A DNA stretch of 64,000 bases from Cytophagales bacterium (GTDB taxonomy: Bacteria; Bacteroidota; Bacteroidia; Cytophagales; Spirosomataceae): positions 62,001-126,000 of the forward strand of contig RDXN01000035.1 in the NCBI GenBank assembly GCA_004292855.1. Reading direction: 5' to 3'. The notes beneath the pieces are model-generated. The model was not told the DNA's origin and did not search any database. It saw nothing but the letters and a program-made list of their open reading frames with translations. Positions 61,701 to 64,000 of this stretch are shown one piece after another (within the stretch, counting starts at the first letter, position 1; every line of letters starts with the position of its first letter). Made by a program: the position numbers and the translations under genes.

Positions 61701-61768
61701 GAGCCGGTCGGGGTAGTGCGTATCCGTATGTGAAAACCATGTACGCTGGACTAAGAGCTTCATTCTAA
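58757..61768 (+). CDS. SusC-like TonB-linked outer membrane protein, atypical TonB-box region (second of tandem pairs)
   Basis: A 1003-residue transporter starting MKHIIPILFGLLVLGTAGAYAQ (ATG 58757, preferred over a TTG nine bases earlier). Carboxypeptidase-regulatory-like domain at about 30-100 (FSGVVTGPDDKPLAGALVAV). Instead of the usual EVVVxGYGxQ box it has DDDIVPIPFATRKKREVNMAIS. The plug has FFQTRGVSTFGPNSLRTLVDGVIRPLND, NEIESITVLKDAASLAWYGLRYGSGVMLITTKKG; TRG replaces the normal IRG. The barrel ends in YVKTMYAGLRASF. It sits between two SusD genes; the nearer downstream one is its natural partner. Confidence 0.9.
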   Translation: MKHIIPILFGLLVLGTAGAYAQTKTATPVSFSGVVTGPDDKPLAGALVAVQEARVEAMTDNEGRFNLQAAPGDVLVIRKNGYLGQTKTVNDVTSFKATLARALTDAGDDDIVPIPFATRKKREVNMAISTFNTRNLPQVPVASVNATFAGRIPGLYVQQTGTAPGLDGAFFQTRGVSTFGPNSLRTLVDGVIRPLNDIDINEIESITVLKDAASLAWYGLRYGSGVMLITTKKGSATRNNIQFDVQTGVQSPEKMIKPLNSYDFASLYNEALVNDGSQPIYDAATLNAYQTGSDAFRFPNNNYVDQFFNKQSPSQRYVLSADGGSNSVRYFALLSYFTQDGLFKGGKTDDYNANIGFNRFNFRGNVDFDVNKNLTVGLNVAGRSEGQRQTGNLEVGTLLNAIYTTPPNAFPIQNQDGSYGGTALFQNNPLGLLRERGYTSFVTRVLMATIDVREKLDFWVPGLSANVNFSYDIQGTYLSGLNRDFQVVDASGTTPLIYRNQSPLAYRSAAFGATAQRNEGWAGLDYDRRFGAHQINASVRAQRNVAYTPSQLDFRGQGLASRLDYSYKDRYYLGIVAGYSGSENFPSGKRYGFFPALSAGWVVSDEAFIPSNKFLSYLKLRASYGQSGSSDIGGSRFPFEQFFARNTGGGGYTFGTGFSATTSANEVSIANPDITWETLTSLNVGADFHLFNHALTGSVDYFVNNRTGILTPSAIPSILGKTLVVNQGEVTSKGVDLALNYDKQLGRVSLSLYGNATVADDRVVSENGQAGLPDYQSTVGRVVNSRLVFVSDGIFQNQAQIDASPKQVLSGRMVPGDIKYKDIGGVNGTPDGVVDNLDRVRVDDRDRPKSFFGFGTVVRYGVFDLSVHFQGVGGRFIDTQGIINTGPSNFNQESLNRWTPATASTAIYPRLGISDRANNTSPSDFWLASGDYVRLKNVELGATLPRKFLSKYAVKNTRVYIGGFNLFAFDKLKLDIDPEIPGAGRGSAYPYVKTMYAGLRASF

Positions 61769-61773
61769 AACAA

Positions 61774-61847
61774 CCTCACGGCTGCGGCCGACCGTCCCCG
61801 GCCCCTCTCCTTCGCAAGGAGAGGGGTTGGGGGTGAGGTCAAAAACT
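61774..61847. repeat. Repeat element in the SusC-SusD spacer
   Basis: CCTCACGGCTGCGGCCGACC...GGGGGTGAGG encloses an 11-bp hairpin CCCCTCTCCTT-CGC-AAGGAGAGGGG at 61802-61826. The GCGGCCGACCGTCCC core is shared with the 45395-45554 repeat. The TTGGGGGTGAGG end resembles repeats common in Bacteroidota and cyanobacteria (recalled). Confidence 0.75.
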
Positions 61848-63479
61848 ATGAAAAAAATACTTTCCTTTCTGCTGTTAATCAGTTTAATAGCCTGCAAAGA
61901 CGATTACCTCGAATTTGACTTTACGGATGGAAACATCCGCGACGAAGCCGACGTCTGGAATTCCGACCGCAACGCACGGGGCTTTCTGAGCAACGTCTAT
62001 TTCGGGATTTTTAACCGTTATAACCTCGACGGAAACGGTTCTATGTTTTCGCAGGCCAGCGACGAGGCCGTGAATTCGAACCTCAGCTCGAACATCAACA
62101 TTTTCAACAACGACACTTGGGGTTCGCTGCGTACCAACGACGATCAGTACGTGAATATGTACGATTATCTGCGTCGGGCGAATATGTTCCTAGAGAAATC
62201 GCCCGGCAGTGCCATTACGCCCGCTACCGACATTCCCCGGCTGCGAGGTGAGGCTTTCTTTTTGAGGGCCATGTTCCACTTTGAACTGATGCGCCGGTAT
62301 GGGCCAATTGTGCTGGCAACCCGATCCTACAAACTCTCCGACGATCTGGATTTGCCCCGCAATTCGCTGGACGAAGTAGTGGCCCACATCGTGCGCGACT
62401 GCGACTCGGCAGCCGTGATGGTTACCCCCGGCGGCTTGGTCGATCAGGCGGCTGGCGACAAAGGCCGGATTGGTCAAACGGCGGCTTTGGCCCTAAAAGC
62501 CAGAACGTTGCTCTATGCGGCCAGTCCGCTCAACAACCCCACGGGCGAGGCCGCCAAATGGCAACGGGCGGCTGATGCGGCCAAAGTCATCATGACCCTC
62601 AATAAGCATTCGCTGCTGACCCAGGCCGTTTTGCCCAACCTTTGGAACTACGGCAGTCAGGCATACAACGCGGAGGTGATTTTTGCGGGCCAAACCGATA
62701 ACAACAACACCCTCGAACTGAACAACGCGCCCATCAGCTACGACGGTGCGCGGGGACGCACCAACCCGACGCAGGAACTGGTCGATGCGTTCGATATGCG
62801 AACGAGCGGTAAACCCATCGCCGACCCCACTTCCGGCTATAATCCGGCCAACCCCTACAACGACCGCGACCCGCGATTGGCCCTGTTTGTGATCCTGAAC
62901 AATTCGACGTTCAAAGGCCGGGCCGTGGAAACGTTCGACGGTGGGAAGGACAACGTGCCGACGAACCTAAATAGCACCAAGACAGGCTACTACATGCGGA
63001 AGTTCATGATCGAAAGTGCCTTTTGGGGCGTCGGAACAGCCATCAACGTGCGTCGCCCCTGGGTGATTTTCCGCTACGCCGAGGTGCTGCTGAACCATGC
63101 CGAAGCTCTCAACGAAGCGCAGGGGCCGGTGGCCGACGTGTATAGTTCGGTGAACCTGATTCGGACGCGGGTTGGGATGCCCGCCCTGCCTGCGGGCCTC
63201 ACCAAAGATCAAATGCGCGAGCGGATTCAGAAGGAGCGGCAAGTGGAGCTTTGCTTTGAAGACCAACGTTTTTATGATGTCCGTCGCTGGAAAAAAGGGG
63301 AGCAGTTGTTCAATCGGGCTGTAACGGGCATGAGAATTACCCGGACGGGGACAACCTTTACCTACACCCGATTCCCGGTAGAAACCCGTATTTTCAGCGA
63401 GAAAATGTACCGGTTCCCCATTCCCCAAGCCGAACTAAACCGCGCCCCGAAGAACCTGAAACAGAACGTAGGTTGGTAA
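61848..63479 (+). CDS. SusD/RagB family outer membrane lipoprotein (last of tandem pairs)
   Basis: A 543-residue surface lipoprotein starting MKKILSFLLLISLIAC (ATG 61848; an earlier TTG would lie inside the repeat element). Mature start KDDYLEFDFTDGNIRDEADVW. RagB/SusD C-terminal domain with RYAEVLLNHAEALNEAQGPVADVYSSVNLIRTRVGM, ELCFEDQRFYDVRRWKKG and a final PKNLKQNVGW. Its similarity to the 56942 product over this region suggests duplication of a SusC-SusD pair. The stop TAA is two bases before the REPIN at 63481. Confidence 0.94.
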   Translation: MKKILSFLLLISLIACKDDYLEFDFTDGNIRDEADVWNSDRNARGFLSNVYFGIFNRYNLDGNGSMFSQASDEAVNSNLSSNINIFNNDTWGSLRTNDDQYVNMYDYLRRANMFLEKSPGSAITPATDIPRLRGEAFFLRAMFHFELMRRYGPIVLATRSYKLSDDLDLPRNSLDEVVAHIVRDCDSAAVMVTPGGLVDQAAGDKGRIGQTAALALKARTLLYAASPLNNPTGEAAKWQRAADAAKVIMTLNKHSLLTQAVLPNLWNYGSQAYNAEVIFAGQTDNNNTLELNNAPISYDGARGRTNPTQELVDAFDMRTSGKPIADPTSGYNPANPYNDRDPRLALFVILNNSTFKGRAVETFDGGKDNVPTNLNSTKTGYYMRKFMIESAFWGVGTAINVRRPWVIFRYAEVLLNHAEALNEAQGPVADVYSSVNLIRTRVGMPALPAGLTKDQMRERIQKERQVELCFEDQRFYDVRRWKKGEQLFNRAVTGMRITRTGTTFTYTRFPVETRIFSEKMYRFPIPQAELNRAPKNLKQNVGW

Positions 63480-63480
63480 T

Positions 63481-63571
63481 TGTAGCGTGGTTTTCCAAAA
63501 CCGCGCGTGATGCGTCAGCAAACTAATACGTGGCTGACGCATCACGCACGGTTTTGGAAAACCACGCTACA
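63481..63571. repeat. REPIN, distant copy of the RAYT-associated family
   Basis: Arms 63481-63519 and 63533-63571 (39 bp, one mismatch) form an inverted pair of REP units with TGTAGCGTGGTTTTCC and AAAACCGCGC cores, matching those around the RAYT gene 41 kb away. The right arm also encodes the C-terminal residues and TGA stop of the LD-carboxypeptidase gene. Confidence 0.95.
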
Positions 63572-64000
63572 ATTACCCCCAACCTCCAACCGCACAGCCA
63601 TCCCCATCGGAATCGTCCAGTTTGGGGTGTCGTGACCGGCAGGTAAACCGAAACAAACCGGGAAGTCATAACCAGAAACGGCCTCGGCAATGATCTCGTA
63701 AGGTGTCTTGCCGTAGGGCAGAGAAAGACTCGTGACCATGTCGGTGAATTGCCCCACTACCAGCCCCGCCAGCCCCGCCAACCGACCCGACCGTTTGAGG
63801 TGGTGCATCATCCGATCCAAAGAAAATAACGTCTCATCAATTTCTTCGATGAACAAAATCTTACCCCGATAATCGAGGTCTGTGGGCGTGTCGATAGAGT
63901 TGATGAGCAAGGTCAGGTTACCGCCAACCAGGATGCCAGTAGCCTCGCCTATTCGGTTCAACTCGTGTGCAGGAATAGGGTAGGGGGGGGGCAACTCGCC
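63542..64000 (-). CDS. LD-carboxypeptidase, S66 family (5' truncated)
   Basis: C-terminal 152 residues of a muramoyl-tetrapeptide LD-carboxypeptidase-like serine peptidase; the frame is open at the window end, so the nucleophile Ser domain is missing. The visible part has GEATGILVGGNLTLLINSIDTPTDLDYRGKILFIEEIDE, holding the catalytic Glu and the family's GGNL loop, then LDRMMHHLKRSGRL, GLVVGQFTDM and PVCFGLPAGHDTPNWTIPMGMAVRLEV with the catalytic His. Such enzymes release the terminal D-amino acid from murein tetrapeptides in peptidoglycan recycling or cleave microcin-like peptides. The last ten residues, GNCSVVFQNRA, and the TGA stop are encoded by a REP element. Confidence 0.88.
   Translation of the reverse strand, partial: GELPPPYPIPAHELNRIGEATGILVGGNLTLLINSIDTPTDLDYRGKILFIEEIDETLFSLDRMMHHLKRSGRLAGLAGLVVGQFTDMVTSLSLPYGKTPYEIIAEAVSGYDFPVCFGLPAGHDTPNWTIPMGMAVRLEVGGNCSVVFQNRA

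Noticed and set aside
1-64000. tRNA, rRNA and riboswitches
   Set aside because: No cloverleaf, rRNA-like or known riboswitch sequence was recognised by reading; a covariance-model scan could not be run.

Overview
The window is about 64 kb of a moderately GC-rich Bacteroidota chromosome. The most likely source is a Cytophagales member of the Spirosoma/Larkinella/Rudanella type. This placement rests on seven SusC/SusD outer-membrane pairs, an ASPIC/UnbV FG-GAP lipoprotein, LytTR regulation, lipoproteins with acidic residues after the lipobox Cys, TAnnTTTG-type promoter boxes and no visible Shine-Dalgarno motifs. The genus is inferred; no marker gene such as rRNA is present.

Layout. 1-2337 (+): a truncated FMN reductase, then a translationally coupled run of an NTF2-like protein, a GNAT acetyltransferase and a PhzF-like isomerase. 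2332-10821 (-): SusC, SusD, a large FG-GAP/ASPIC-UnbV lipoprotein and a rhodanese. 11035-11260: an array of short GC-rich palindromes. 11269-14369 (-): a CPBP protease fused to an EreA-like domain, preceded by a membrane LytTR regulator. 14500-16797 (+): a MarR regulator, an NmrA-like reductase and an SDR. 16896-21162: an OMP barrel, an SDR, a subtilase and a TauE/SafE exporter. 21158-22045: a RAYT transposase embedded in its REP sequences. 22016-26421 (-): an RND pump and its adaptor. 26577-42331 (-): three successive SusC-SusD-small lipoprotein modules, each closed by an intrinsic terminator. 42585-43904 (+): an exported M20 amidohydrolase. 43933-48876 (-): another SusC/SusD pair. 48978-53408: an SDR, a low-GC two-gene cassette and an OMP_b-brl_3 TonB receptor. 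53601-63479 (+): two SusC/SusD pairs in tandem. 63542-64000 (-): a truncated LD-carboxypeptidase.

How the genes work together. Seven SusC/SusD transporters lie here without any glycoside hydrolase, polysaccharide lyase or sulfatase beside them. The only degradative neighbours are an M20 amidohydrolase, an S8 protease and an S66 carboxypeptidase. Peptide or amino-acyl ligands are therefore as plausible as glycans for some of the systems, but this is inference.

The most unusual theme is the number of inverted-repeat elements that lie inside or terminate genes. A perfect 36-bp inverted repeat is inserted in frame in the FG-GAP protein. A 28-bp one spans the signal-peptide region of the OMP receptor. 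REP elements of the RAYT family supply the stop codon, and in two cases the C-terminal tail, of four genes (TauE, RAYT, RND pump, LD-carboxypeptidase). Other notable points are the CPBP/EreA-like fusion joined through an apparent former signal peptide, paired MarR-type operators, and position-conserved promoters before the SusC paralogues.

No tRNA, rRNA, CRISPR array or phage gene was seen.
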